DNA of 57,384 nt from Prevotella sp. UBA4330 (GTDB lineage Bacteria; Bacteroidota; Bacteroidia; Bacteroidales; Bacteroidaceae): positions 1 through 57,384 of the forward strand of contig DGTS01000007.1 in assembly GCA_002394385.1 (NCBI GenBank), read 5' to 3'. Shown here piece after piece: positions 1-7,677 of the stretch. Under the pieces are notes generated by a model. The model had not been told where the DNA came from and did not search any database. It saw only the letters and a program-made list of their open reading frames with translations. Within the stretch, counting starts at the first letter, position 1. The number at the start of each line of letters is the position of its first letter. The position numbers and the translations under genes were made by a program.

Positions 1-177
1 CCTCTTCGCTGTACTTCGTTAGACTTTTTCTCATAATAATACACATTTAATCGTTACTAAACGTGTCTACCTATATCAGTATAAGTCAATTAGTCACCAA
101 TTCCAGTGAAATTACCGACCAAATTCAGTGTTTTTGGTTATCGAAGTGTATATTAACGTGAGATCTACGAATCCAAT

Positions 178-263
178 GTAGGGGCTAACCTCCGTGTTAG
201 CCCGCAATCATTAATCACAATAAATATTATGATTTACGGGCTAACACGGAGGTTAGCCCCTAC
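178..263. repeat. Paired palindromes in inverted orientation (REP/BIME-like)
   Basis: Arms at 178-204 and 237-263 are perfect reverse complements of 27 bp around a 32-bp AT-rich centre. Each arm is itself a small palindrome (GGGCTAAC/GTTAGCCC). A lone copy of the same arm sits at 1798-1824, so this is a dispersed element and not a simple terminator. It could form one long cruciform or two small hairpins. Bases 1-177 and 264-355 hold nothing else I recognise. Confidence 0.85.
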
Positions 264-370
264 ACAGTAATGCAAACATTGTTTGGGAACGTTTTTGTCT
301 AACTCACGGTAATAATAATCTGTTTGCCCCCATCACTAACGACTCTCCGTCCCTACTTCCCTTAATATCA

Positions 371-450
371 CTGACCCCACCCCTACCCCAGGGTCTCACC
401 CCTATCCCCTCTCCAATCTCCAATGGGCGAGGGGGACTTTGGGGGCGGGG
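371..450. repeat. GC-rich dispersed repeat, copy 1
   Basis: A C-rich run followed by a G-rich run, with core words CACCCCTATCCCCTCTCCAA and GGCGAGGGGGACTT. Related copies lie at 14923-14967, 46261-46328 and 48519-48570. The C-rich and G-rich halves can pair into a hairpin. All copies are intergenic. A short open frame over this stretch (423-614) is G-rich repeat read-through and not a gene. Confidence 0.75.
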
Positions 451-492
451 ATTCGTTGGACATTCCTATGCTTACCTTCTGTGTCTTTGCAC

Positions 493-565
493 AACCCTCC
501 CTTAGGGAGGGCTTAGGTGGGTATGTATATGAAGACCGCCCGTTGTCCTCTCGGATAACGGGCGG
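493..565. other. Two adjacent hairpins
   Basis: The first is a compact palindrome near 495-511 (CCCTCCCTTAGGGAGGG). The second pairs 537-545 (CCGCCCGTT) with 557-565 (AACGGGCGG), nine perfect pairs around an 11-nt loop. On the minus strand they follow the structured RNA candidate directly and could end it, although no clear T-run follows. Confidence 0.55.
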
Positions 566-760
566 CAGTGTCCTTACGGTCTCTTTTAGACAAATCGTCT
601 ATTGCCAAGGATGAAAACCCTCACGGGCAAACATCTGGCAGAGACCCGTTTTCTCAATAAAAGGTTTTAAAAAAAACTATTAACTATTATCAATGATATC
701 TATATTGCCTGTCTTATGTTTTAAAGAATCGATCAGTAATATTGATTCTTTTGTTATTAT
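530..760 (-). ncRNA. Candidate structured non-coding RNA, unassigned
   Basis: The segment has no plausible coding frame but dense pairing. A 7-bp closing helix joins 578-584 with 640-646. Inside it are a 5-bp hairpin (587-591 with 597-601) and alternative helices starting at 602-607 that pair with either 626-630 or 636-640. The 9-bp hairpin 537-565 lies outside it. A perfect minus-strand -7 box (TACCTTTGC) at 767-775 lies just upstream and downstream of the HhH gene's stop, so it has no coding gene to serve. That argues for transcription on the minus strand. A 6S-like or lineage-specific RNA would fit, but I cannot place it in a known family, and the 5' and 3' ends are guesses. Confidence 0.4.
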
Positions 761-766
761 TCATCT

Positions 767-775
767 GCAAAGGTA
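767..775 (-). promoter_or_regulatory. -7 promoter box without a coding gene
   Basis: Minus strand TACCTTTGC, an exact match to the Bacteroidetes -7 consensus. It points leftward into the structured intergenic segment at 530-660 and lies downstream of the stop codon of the HhH gene at 877. Confidence 0.55.
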
Positions 776-876
776 AGTGTTTCTGCCGAAGTATCAGTTA
801 TTTTTTAAATATATTTGCATAAAAGGCAAATTATTTCTCGATTGTTTACAAACAAGTGAAACATTTGTTACACTTT

Positions 877-1761
877 TCAGAATTTCAGGTAGGGAATAAG
901 TCTCTTAATGTCTTTCTCGGAGAAATCGGGAAGCAGTCGGAGGTCGGCGGCAGAATGTAGCGGACCGTGCAGTCGCCTTGCCTCAACGAGAGCACGCGCC
1001 TGATAGAAGTTGAGGTAAGGATGTTTTTTCAGTTGGTCGAGCGAGAGGTGGTTGACATCGAGTTTCCTCACGTTGCTGCTGCCCAGCACGATGTACTTGA
1101 GTGCATCCTCCGGCATGCCCTTGATGTCAAGCAACTGTTTGACATCGGCGTAACCACCCAGCCTGTTGCGGTAGTTCACTATGGCGCGTGCGAATCCGCT
1201 CCCTATCCCCGGCACTCGCTTCAGCATGGAGGTGTCGGCGATGTTCAGCGATATGTGCTCCCCTGCCGTCAGTTTCACTGGATATTTCAGCGAGTCTTTC
1301 GGTGCAACCGTCTTTTCGGTCTCTGGCACCAGCGATGCCGCGGGCTGATAGTCTGACGAGATTTTGATGTAAGGCTTCAGACTCTTGTACTCGCCCGCCG
1401 TGAGACCATACAGTCGGGCGAAGTCCTCTGCCCTGCGGAACGTGCCGCCCTTTGCCCTGTATTTATAGATGTTCCTGACGATGTAAGGCTTCAGCCCGAG
1501 TCGCAGCAACTGCGTGCTGTCGGCGGTGTTAGGGTCGAAGGTGAAACGCTCTGCCTTCTTTCCCTCCACATTATAATATATATGCGCGCGTGGCGCAGGC
1601 CGTCGTTCGCTATATCTGATGTCGCCAAGGATCGCAGCAGAGTCTTTTGGCTGCACCTCGGTGTAGCCGTCACCGTTTCCCGCGTGCTTCCCTATGAAGA
1701 AAGCGGCTACTGCAACGAGACATATTAAGACGATGATACCATCGTTCCGGGCAGGCTTCAT
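877..1761 (-). CDS. Helix-hairpin-helix (ComEA-like) membrane-anchored protein
   Basis: 294 residues. A single N-terminal membrane segment (about residues 9-27) is followed by a linker and three helix-hairpin-helix blocks: about 75-133, 168-225 and 234-294. The middle one carries the clearest signature, VPGIGSGFARAI at 183-194. HhH domains bind DNA backbone non-specifically. In ComEA they capture incoming DNA during natural uptake, so an envelope DNA-binding role is possible, but no other competence gene is nearby and Bacteroidales often carry this gene alone. It lies 99 bp downstream of the KDG kinase on the same strand with no visible promoter box between, so it may be co-transcribed. The start codon is preceded by an ACTTTGA heptamer array. 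Confidence 0.8.
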   Translation of the reverse strand: MKPARNDGIIVLICLVAVAAFFIGKHAGNGDGYTEVQPKDSAAILGDIRYSERRPAPRAHIYYNVEGKKAERFTFDPNTADSTQLLRLGLKPYIVRNIYKYRAKGGTFRRAEDFARLYGLTAGEYKSLKPYIKISSDYQPAASLVPETEKTVAPKDSLKYPVKLTAGEHISLNIADTSMLKRVPGIGSGFARAIVNYRNRLGGYADVKQLLDIKGMPEDALKYIVLGSSNVRKLDVNHLSLDQLKKHPYLNFYQARALVEARRLHGPLHSAADLRLLPDFSEKDIKRLIPYLKF

Positions 1762-1763
1762 AG

Positions 1764-1863
1764 ACTTTGAACTTTGAACTTTAAACTTTGAACTTTGCGG
1801 GCTAACACGGAGGTTAGCCCCTACTTTGAACTTTCAACTTTTAACTATTAACTTTCAACTTTA
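1764..1863. repeat. ACTTTGA heptamer array interrupted by a REP-like palindrome
   Basis: Five heptamers of the ACTTTGA type run from 1764 to 1798 and about six more from 1823 to 1863. Between them is one arm (1798-1824) of the palindrome found at 178-263. The second half reaches the stop codon of the KDG kinase. On the coding (minus) strand the first half lies directly before the ATG of the HhH gene. The arrangement looks like insertion of a palindromic element into a heptamer array. Confidence 0.8.
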
Positions 1864-2886
1864 GGGTGTGTTCAGTGCTTCAAGGATTTCGTCCTCGGTG
1901 GAGAGGTTGAAGTCGCCCGGTATGGTGCCTTTCAGCGCGGCGGCTGCAAGCGAGTAGTCGAGGAAGAACTGCGGGTCGTCGGGATGATGCAGATGAGAGT
2001 GAATCATCGCGGCGGCAAAGGCATCACCCACTCCCATAGGGTCTATAATCTGCGGAATGTCAAGGATGCGGGTGTGATACATCGTGCCGTCGGCAAGGAG
2101 GACGCCAGTGAGGGTGTGATGGTTGGAACTGACTTGATTGCGTATGCCGATGAGTATCTTACGGCATTGCGGGAACTGCCGGTGCAAGGCATCGAGCCAG
2201 TCGGCATAGGCAGGCAGGTCCATCTGATAGTCGGACGACAATGCCGTGAACGGCACCTGTGGATGTCCCGACACAACATACCACTCTATGGCATCGCCGA
2301 AGATGATGTCGCTGTACTGCATCAGTCGGTCGAGCGTCTCGTGGGGGTTAGCGCCAGGGTATTTCCAAAGGTTTTTACGGTAGTTGATGTCGCACGAAAT
2401 GGTGATTCCCATCTTCTTTGCCGTCTCCACTCCCTCGAATGTGGCGTCGGCAGCACCCTGCGATATGGCACATGTGATGCCCGAGCAATGGAGTACGGCG
2501 GCATCCTTGAGAGCCTCCTCCCAGTCAATCATCCCCGGTTGCAGTTCTGAGAACGACGAGCCTTCACGGTCGTATGCCACACGCGAGTTGCGCAGTGCCG
2601 CAGCCTCCTCGAAATAATAGGTGCCAAGACGGCGGCCACAAGTGAGGACGTGGCGCGTGCTGACACCATACTCCTGCAACGACTGCCGTGCCGCGCGCCC
2701 CACATCGTTGCCCGGGACAGCGGTCACATACTCCACGTCGTCGCCCTGCATGGCAAGGCTCACAGCGACGTTCGCCTCCGAACCGCCGTACTTTCCTATG
2801 AATCTGTTTCCTTGACTAAGTCTGAGGCAGTCGGGCTTAGAGAAGCGGAGCAATATCTCTCCGAACGTAACCACCTTGTTTTTCAT
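1861..2886 (-). CDS. kdgK: 2-dehydro-3-deoxygluconokinase (PfkB family sugar kinase)
   Basis: 341 residues. PfkB/ribokinase fold: the substrate-binding GG motif is at 33-34 (GKYGGSEANVAVSLA), and the C-terminal signature DPMGVGDAF at 282-290 supplies the catalytic base Asp288 and the anion hole. The usual GAGD is GVGD here; the catalytic Asp is kept. The phrase DINYRKNLW (166-174) is typical of KDG kinases, which phosphorylate 2-keto-3-deoxygluconate in uronic-acid catabolism. No pectin or uronate genes surround it, so the exact sugar is an inference from family resemblance. A -7 box at 2939-2947 lies about 50 bp upstream. Confidence 0.82.
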   Translation of the reverse strand: MKNKVVTFGEILLRFSKPDCLRLSQGNRFIGKYGGSEANVAVSLAMQGDDVEYVTAVPGNDVGRAARQSLQEYGVSTRHVLTCGRRLGTYYFEEAAALRNSRVAYDREGSSFSELQPGMIDWEEALKDAAVLHCSGITCAISQGAADATFEGVETAKKMGITISCDINYRKNLWKYPGANPHETLDRLMQYSDIIFGDAIEWYVVSGHPQVPFTALSSDYQMDLPAYADWLDALHRQFPQCRKILIGIRNQVSSNHHTLTGVLLADGTMYHTRILDIPQIIDPMGVGDAFAAAMIHSHLHHPDDPQFFLDYSLAAAALKGTIPGDFNLSTEDEILEALNTP

Positions 2887-2938
2887 ACCACAGCATTCAG
2901 TTTTACGAATGTAAAGGTAGAAAAAGTTATTGACAACA

Positions 2939-2947
2939 GCAAAAATA
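2939..2947 (-). promoter_or_regulatory. -7 promoter box of kdgK
   Basis: Minus strand TATTTTTGC, matching TAnnTTTGC, 53 bp before the kdgK start codon. It probably also serves the HhH gene downstream. Confidence 0.65.
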
Positions 2948-3036
2948 TTAACATTATTTGCACCAATCGGCGCTTTTGAAGTGTTTCGTTCGGCGTGTTT
3001 GATGATTTAAGCCCTACACCATTCTGCCTTCTCCTC

Positions 3037-3453
3037 CTATTTCACTTTCCTGAAATTCATTACGACATCAGAGCCAGTGAGGTGCCAAGTCATCCATTTT
3101 GACGAAAGTCTCAGGACATCGTATTCACTCACCTCAGAAGGCTTACCGCCATATTGCCCTATGAAGATAGTCAGTCGCCGGCCATTGTCAGTCAATGCAT
3201 AGTCACGCTGAATGGTCTTGTCACCAGTAAAGACATCATACGAATTAATGGTGCAGGTGCCACCAGTTGAAGGAGTACCGGGTGTAAAAGTGTAATGCAC
3301 ATAACCCTCCGCTACTACTCCTTCGTCATACACCTGTTCCCAAGTGCCTGCGAGTTGGTCTATTTGCAGTTCATCATCATCGTTGCTGCAAGAGACAAGG
3401 GAGAATGCAGCAAGCATAATAAATGCGATTCTCCAAATCTTCATTGTTTTCAT
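3037..3453 (-). CDS. Small lipoprotein, lipocalin-like, function unknown
   Basis: 138 residues. A type II signal peptide with lipobox FSLVSC places the lipidated Cys at position 22, followed by an acidic stretch (SNDDDE) that in Bacteroidetes favours surface or outer-membrane export. The remainder has the pattern of a small beta-barrel of the lipocalin-like family common in these genomes (the LAGTWEQVYDE motif early in the mature protein; alternating strands ending VVMNFRKVK). A second in-frame ATG lies three codons in. No ligand can be read from the sequence. Single gene; bases 3454-3660 show no element. Confidence 0.7.
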   Translation of the reverse strand: MKTMKIWRIAFIMLAAFSLVSCSNDDDELQIDQLAGTWEQVYDEGVVAEGYVHYTFTPGTPSTGGTCTINSYDVFTGDKTIQRDYALTDNGRRLTIFIGQYGGKPSEVSEYDVLRLSSKWMTWHLTGSDVVMNFRKVK

Positions 3454-3700
3454 TTGCGTTATAATAATGATATTAATGTTCTACTATAGAATGCCAAAAG
3501 TCAGGAATCTTGCACTGCCGAGCGTTAATTATTCTTAATCTTAGGACATAAAGATGACGTGAGCCTTATTCCATAACAGATTAAGAGGCATCGCCAAACA
3601 CAATAATTACAAAGGAGAACGTTTCCTCTGTCAGTTATTCATTTGGGATAACCTACTTTAAAGAAGGGCTTGCAAGAATATAAAAACCGTCCCACATGAA

Positions 3701-5044
3701 TCAAATGAGATTGAACTGATGCAGGAAGATGGCGAAGATGGCGGCGGGACACACGAACCTGACAAGCAGCAGAAGCACATGTAAGAGTGGCGAACGGAGT
3801 GTGCCACCATTAGTCACTTCGTCAACAAAGGTTTGCTTCGGCAGTATCCAACCTACGTAGATGCAGGTAAGGAAACCGCCTGCCGTGAGCAGGATGTTGG
3901 CAGAGATGAAGTCGAAGAAATCGAAGAGTGACTTACCGAACAACTGCAACTGTGGCACCGCGCCGAGCGAGAGCGAGCATAATGCTCCCGTTATCATGGC
4001 AAAGAATGTCACGATGGATGCCGCGCCCTTGCGCTTCAGGCCAAACTCCTCGGACACGAAGGCTGTGGGAGTCTCGTGCATCGAAATGATGGACGTGAGG
4101 GCGGCAAGGATAAGAAGAAAATAGAACACTATGCTCACCACATAGCCCAGCCACGGCACCGGGGCAAAGGCCTGCTGGAAGACGTTGGGCAGGGTGATGA
4201 AGATGAGCGACGGTCCGCTGTCTGCCTCGATGCCCACCGAGAAAGCAGCGGGGAAGATGAGGAGTCCGCTGAGTATCGCCACGAGAGTGTCAATGCCCGC
4301 AATCTGGAACGCGGAGCGCGTGAGGTTGACGTTCTTGCCGAAGTAACTGGCGTAGGTACACAGGCATGCCATGCCCACCGAGAGCGAGAAGAACGCCTGT
4401 CCGAGAGCCTCGAGGAAAGTGTTGTGGCTGACCTTCGAGAAGTCGGGACGCAAGAGGAACTCCACTCCCTTCATCGCCCCGGGGAGCATCAGCGAGCAAA
4501 CGACGAGCACCAATAGCAGGATGAAGAGTATGGGCATCATCAGTTTGGAAGCCCGCTCTATGCCATGCTGCACACCGCGGATGATGACGAAGTGTGTCAC
4601 TGCCAGAAAGACAATGGTCCACATGATGGGCTTCACAGGGTCGTTGGAGAAATCGGCGAAATAATCCTTGAAGAACTGGGCATCGCCACTGAGATGACCG
4701 ACAATAGAAGCGAAGGCATACTGGAGTGTCCAGCCTGCCACAACGCTATAGAACCCCATGATGATGAAGCCCGTGAAGACGCCCATATAACCCACCAACT
4801 TCCAGGGCATGCCACCGTATGCACGGGAGGCGTTGGCCTGCGCACGGCGACCGAGCACAAACTCGCACAGCATGGCGGGAACACCAAGCAAAAAGATGCA
4901 GCAGAGGTAGATGATGATGAACGCGGCACCACCGTTCTCTCCCGCCTCGTAAGGGAAGCGCCAGATATTGCCCAAACCTACAGCAGAACCCGCCGTGGCA
5001 AGGACGATGCCTATCTTTGAAGCGAAGTTACCTCTTTCTGACAT
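3701..5044 (-). CDS. Sodium-dependent transporter, NSS/SNF family (copy A)
   Basis: About 447 residues from the chosen start. Eleven or so membrane segments. The N-terminal Na+ site segment AGSAVGLGNIWRFPYEAGENGG is the hallmark of neurotransmitter:sodium symporters such as LeuT, MhsT and Tyt1, which take up amino acids. Length matches the shorter bacterial Tyt1-like group. The open frame extends ten residues upstream, but MSERGNFASK aligns with the MSNQERGNFGSK start of the neighbouring paralogue, and the upstream bases are a heptamer repeat, so the start at 5044 is preferred. It follows its paralogue by 57 bp with no promoter box between, so the two are probably one transcript. The substrate amino acid is not determinable. 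Confidence 0.88.
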   Translation of the reverse strand: MSERGNFASKIGIVLATAGSAVGLGNIWRFPYEAGENGGAAFIIIYLCCIFLLGVPAMLCEFVLGRRAQANASRAYGGMPWKLVGYMGVFTGFIIMGFYSVVAGWTLQYAFASIVGHLSGDAQFFKDYFADFSNDPVKPIMWTIVFLAVTHFVIIRGVQHGIERASKLMMPILFILLLVLVVCSLMLPGAMKGVEFLLRPDFSKVSHNTFLEALGQAFFSLSVGMACLCTYASYFGKNVNLTRSAFQIAGIDTLVAILSGLLIFPAAFSVGIEADSGPSLIFITLPNVFQQAFAPVPWLGYVVSIVFYFLLILAALTSIISMHETPTAFVSEEFGLKRKGAASIVTFFAMITGALCSLSLGAVPQLQLFGKSLFDFFDFISANILLTAGGFLTCIYVGWILPKQTFVDEVTNGGTLRSPLLHVLLLLVRFVCPAAIFAIFLHQFNLI

Positions 5045-5101
5045 TGAACTTTCAACTTTAAACATTGCCGCCACCCCGTTTTCTGAGCAGCATACAGGAG
5101 A

Positions 5102-6475
5102 TTATAGGAGTCCGAATTGATGCAGGAATATCAAAACCACCATCACTGGACAAACATATTTCAGGAGGAAAACCATAGTGTGGAAATGGGGAGTGCGCAG
5201 AGTGCCCCAGTTGCTCAGTTCGTCGCGCACTATCTTATGCTCGACATACCAGCCCACGAAAAGACAGGTGAAGAACCCACCGACAGTGAGGCAAACATTG
5301 GCAGTGAACCAATCGAAAAGATTGAAAAGAGACATGCCAAACACCTGAAGCCATTCGCGACCGCCAAACGAAAGCGAGCAGAATGCTCCCACAACGATAC
5401 AGCCTACAGACACGATGGCTGCGGCACGCTTGCGACCCACCCGTAGTTCCTCAGAAAGAAAACTCGTGCACACCTCATGCAGCGAGATATTGCTGGTAAG
5501 GGCGGCGATGGAAAGCAACAGATAGAACGAAACACTGACAATATAGCCCAGCCACGGCATCGAGCCGAACGCCTGTTCAAAGACATTGGGCAGGGTGATG
5601 AAGATGAGCGACGGTCCGCTGTCGGGATTGACACCCACCGAAATGGCGGCGGGGAAGATGAGCAGTCCGGCGAGAATAGCCACCAGGGTATCTATCGTGG
5701 CAATCTGTATTGCCGACTTGGTGAGGTTAGTCTCACGCTTGAAGTAACTGGCATAGGTGCAGAGACAGCCCATGGCGATGCTGAGCGAATAAAACGACTG
5801 ACCGAGAGCCTCGATAAAAGTGCTGTGGTTCACCTCGGAGAAGTCGGGCCTGAACAGAAACTCTATGCCCTTTGCGGCACCAGGCAGCGACACAGCGCAT
5901 ACCACGAGTACCAAGAGCAGTATGAAAAGCACCGGCATCATCACCTTGGAAGCACGCTCGATGCCTTTCTGCACTCCATGGATAATGACGAAATGCGTCA
6001 TACCCACGATTAAAACCATCCACATGATAGGCTTTATAGGATTGCTGGAAAAGTCGGCGAAATACTGCTTGAAATACTCTGGCGTGCCGTGCATCTTGCC
6101 CAAGAGAGAGGCAGACATATACTCAAGTGTCCAGCCAGCCACCACTCCATAGTAGCCAATGATAAGAGCCGCGGTGAGCACTCCCAGATAACCGATGTAT
6201 TTCCACGTCTTACCGTTGGAAAGTATTGTATATGCCCGTGCGGTGTTGGCCTGCGCATGACGTCCAATGATGAACTCGCACAGCATCACGGGGAGTCCCA
6301 TCAACAGTATGCACCCTATATATATAATAATGAAAGCAGCACCGCCATTCTGCCCACAGATGTAAGGGAAGCGCCAGATGTTGCCCAAGCCTACGGCTCC
6401 ACCGGCAGTGGCAAGTATCACACCGAGTTTCGAACCGAAGTTACCTCGTTCCTGATTTGACATGTTTTTGTACAC
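5102..6475 (-). CDS. Sodium-dependent transporter, NSS/SNF family (copy B)
   Basis: 457 residues. Same fold and topology as the adjacent copy A, sharing long identical stretches (AVGLGNIWRFPY, SGPSLIFITLPNVF, TSIISMHE/TSNISLHE), so the pair arose by tandem duplication followed by divergence. Na+-coupled amino-acid uptake at the inner membrane is expected from the family. A -7 box (minus strand TAATTTTGC) at 6494-6502 lies 19 bp before the ORF start. This makes the leader very short, and translation might instead begin at Met5 (MSNQERG). Divergently arranged with the VanZ-like gene. Confidence 0.88.
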   Translation of the reverse strand: MYKNMSNQERGNFGSKLGVILATAGGAVGLGNIWRFPYICGQNGGAAFIIIYIGCILLMGLPVMLCEFIIGRHAQANTARAYTILSNGKTWKYIGYLGVLTAALIIGYYGVVAGWTLEYMSASLLGKMHGTPEYFKQYFADFSSNPIKPIMWMVLIVGMTHFVIIHGVQKGIERASKVMMPVLFILLLVLVVCAVSLPGAAKGIEFLFRPDFSEVNHSTFIEALGQSFYSLSIAMGCLCTYASYFKRETNLTKSAIQIATIDTLVAILAGLLIFPAAISVGVNPDSGPSLIFITLPNVFEQAFGSMPWLGYIVSVSFYLLLSIAALTSNISLHEVCTSFLSEELRVGRKRAAAIVSVGCIVVGAFCSLSFGGREWLQVFGMSLFNLFDWFTANVCLTVGGFFTCLFVGWYVEHKIVRDELSNWGTLRTPHFHTMVFLLKYVCPVMVVLIFLHQFGLL

Positions 6476-6493
6476 TTTCTGTTAATATCGGGT

Positions 6494-6502
6494 GCAAAAT
6501 TA
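6494..6502 (-). promoter_or_regulatory. -7 promoter box of the tandem NSS transporters
   Basis: Minus strand TAATTTTGC, fitting TAnnTTTGC. It lies only 12 bp from the oppositely oriented box at 6515-6523, so the two divergent promoters overlap in their upstream regions. Confidence 0.6.
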
Positions 6503-6514
6503 TAAAAAAAATAG

Positions 6515-6523
6515 TACTTTTGC
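6515..6523 (+). promoter_or_regulatory. -7 promoter box of the VanZ-like gene
   Basis: TACTTTTGC, an exact consensus match. Transcription would start near 6530, which lies inside the longest open frame and therefore rules out its upstream start codon. Confidence 0.7.
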
Positions 6524-6560
6524 ATCAAAATTGGAAGCAAAAGTGACTAAATACATTCAA

Positions 6561-6950
6561 ATGATAAAAAAATACCCCATATCGTGTTTGCTTATAGCCA
6601 CGATATGGGTGTTGTGTTTCATCGACGTGCCCGAAACACCGCTCGACAATGTGTCGCTCATCGACAAGTGGGTTCACATTGCAATGTATGGCGGCACTTG
6701 CTCGGTAATTTGGCTCGAATATTTGTTCAAGCACCACCAGCTGTCGCCACGCAAGTTGCTCGTCTTTGCCGTCATCGCGCCCATAGTGATGAGCGGTGTG
6801 ATAGAGTTGCTGCAAGCCTATTGCACCGGTGGCCGCCGCAGCGGCGACTGGATGGACTTCGCCGCCAACTCTATAGGAGTCATTCTCGGCGCGGGTGTCG
6901 GTATTCTTCTGGCATGGTGGCGCGCCAAAGCAGGTAAGGCCTCTGTCTGA
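6561..6950 (+). CDS. VanZ-like family membrane protein
   Basis: 129 residues from the ATG at 6561. The frame is open from 6492, but the promoter box at 6515-6523 falls inside that extension, so MIKKYPISCLL is taken as the start. Four hydrophobic segments and the VanZ-like signature: DKWVHIAMYGG near the second helix and GGRRSGDWMDFAANSIGVILG near the last. VanZ itself lowers teicoplanin susceptibility; the wider family has no settled function and is present in most Bacteroidales. Its 3' end overlaps the convergent CYTH gene by about 70 bp. Confidence 0.8.
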   Translation: MIKKYPISCLLIATIWVLCFIDVPETPLDNVSLIDKWVHIAMYGGTCSVIWLEYLFKHHQLSPRKLLVFAVIAPIVMSGVIELLQAYCTGGRRSGDWMDFAANSIGVILGAGVGILLAWWRAKAGKASV

Positions 6951-7395
6951 GATAGGAGTTATAGAAGCGGCGGTCGCCGGTCACCTCGGGTCCAATGAAG
7001 AGGGGCTTCTCGAACGGCTCGTTCTCGTCGCTCAGTTCCACCTCGGCAAACACCAGTCCATCGTTGTCGCCATAGAACTCGTCAACCTCGAAGACATGAC
7101 CCTCGAAAGGCACCAGATAGCGGCGTTTCTCCACCACTCCCGGCTCGCACATCTCCATGAGGTGCTCCGCCTCGTCGAGAGTTATCTCTTTTTCAAACTC
7201 ATATCGCGAGAGTCCTCCGTTCTTTGAAGGTCCCTTGATGGTGAGATAGCCGCGGTCGTCGCGTATCCTCACCCTCACGGTGCGTCCTCCCCCACTGAGT
7301 ATGTAGCCCTGTTTTATGTGACTGCTCGACTCTGCCTGCTGCTTGAAGTCGTCGCCTCTGACGAGAAATTTACGTTCAATCTCAAATCCACTCAT
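6880..7395 (-). CDS. CYTH domain protein (triphosphate tunnel metalloenzyme)
   Basis: 171 residues. The N-terminal EIERKFLV gives the ExExK metal/triphosphate motif at residues 5-9, the defining feature of CYTH enzymes (class IV adenylate cyclase, thiamine triphosphatase, inorganic triphosphatase). Alternating charged strands of a tunnel barrel follow (RVRIRDDRGYLTIKG, YEFEKEI, EVDEFYGDNDGLVFAEVELSDE). The last 15-20 residues are longer than is usual and read through the end of the convergent VanZ-like gene. A short-chain polyphosphate or triphosphatase role is more likely than cyclase activity, but the substrate cannot be decided from sequence. Confidence 0.85.
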   Translation of the reverse strand: MSGFEIERKFLVRGDDFKQQAESSSHIKQGYILSGGGRTVRVRIRDDRGYLTIKGPSKNGGLSRYEFEKEITLDEAEHLMEMCEPGVVEKRRYLVPFEGHVFEVDEFYGDNDGLVFAEVELSDENEPFEKPLFIGPEVTGDRRFYNSYLRQRPYLLWRATMPEEYRHPRRE

Positions 7396-7492
7396 GGTTT
7401 ATAAATACGAATGAGGTGTTACGAATGACGAGTTGTCGCGCCCTGCACGATTTGTCAATGTGGAAATGTCATTCCACATTCGCAACTTCAAA

Positions 7493-7630
7493 TCAACTGA
7501 AAGCGACAAAGATGAGGGCAATAATGGCAACGAGCACGAATGCTCCGAATATCCATTTCACCACTGTCTGTGCCTGTTTCTCTTGCCTTGCCTCACGGGC
7601 AGCACGCTGTTTTTTTCTTTTCTGGCTCAT
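7493..7630 (-). CDS. 45-residue single-pass membrane protein
   Basis: A complete small frame: the start codon is the complement of 7628-7630 and the stop the complement of 7493-7495. The product starts MSQKRKKQRAAREARQEKQA, a very basic and amphipathic N-terminus, then has one strong membrane helix (VVKWIFGAFVLVAIIALIFV) and ends FSS-free at AFS. It sits 47 bp downstream of prfB on the same strand and before the CYTH gene. The clean charge-then-helix architecture and full use of the space between two genes support a real gene. Small proteins of this shape are common next to prfB in Bacteroidales as far as I recall; function unknown. Confidence 0.7.
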   Translation of the reverse strand: MSQKRKKQRAAREARQEKQAQTVVKWIFGAFVLVAIIALIFVAFS

Positions 7631-7677
7631 AATAATTGATTTTTTAAGGTTTTATGTTTATTTTGTTTGTCTCTTGT

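Noticed and set aside
423..614. Short plus-strand frame near the left end
   Set aside because: Runs through a GC-rich dispersed repeat and two hairpins; no protein-like features.
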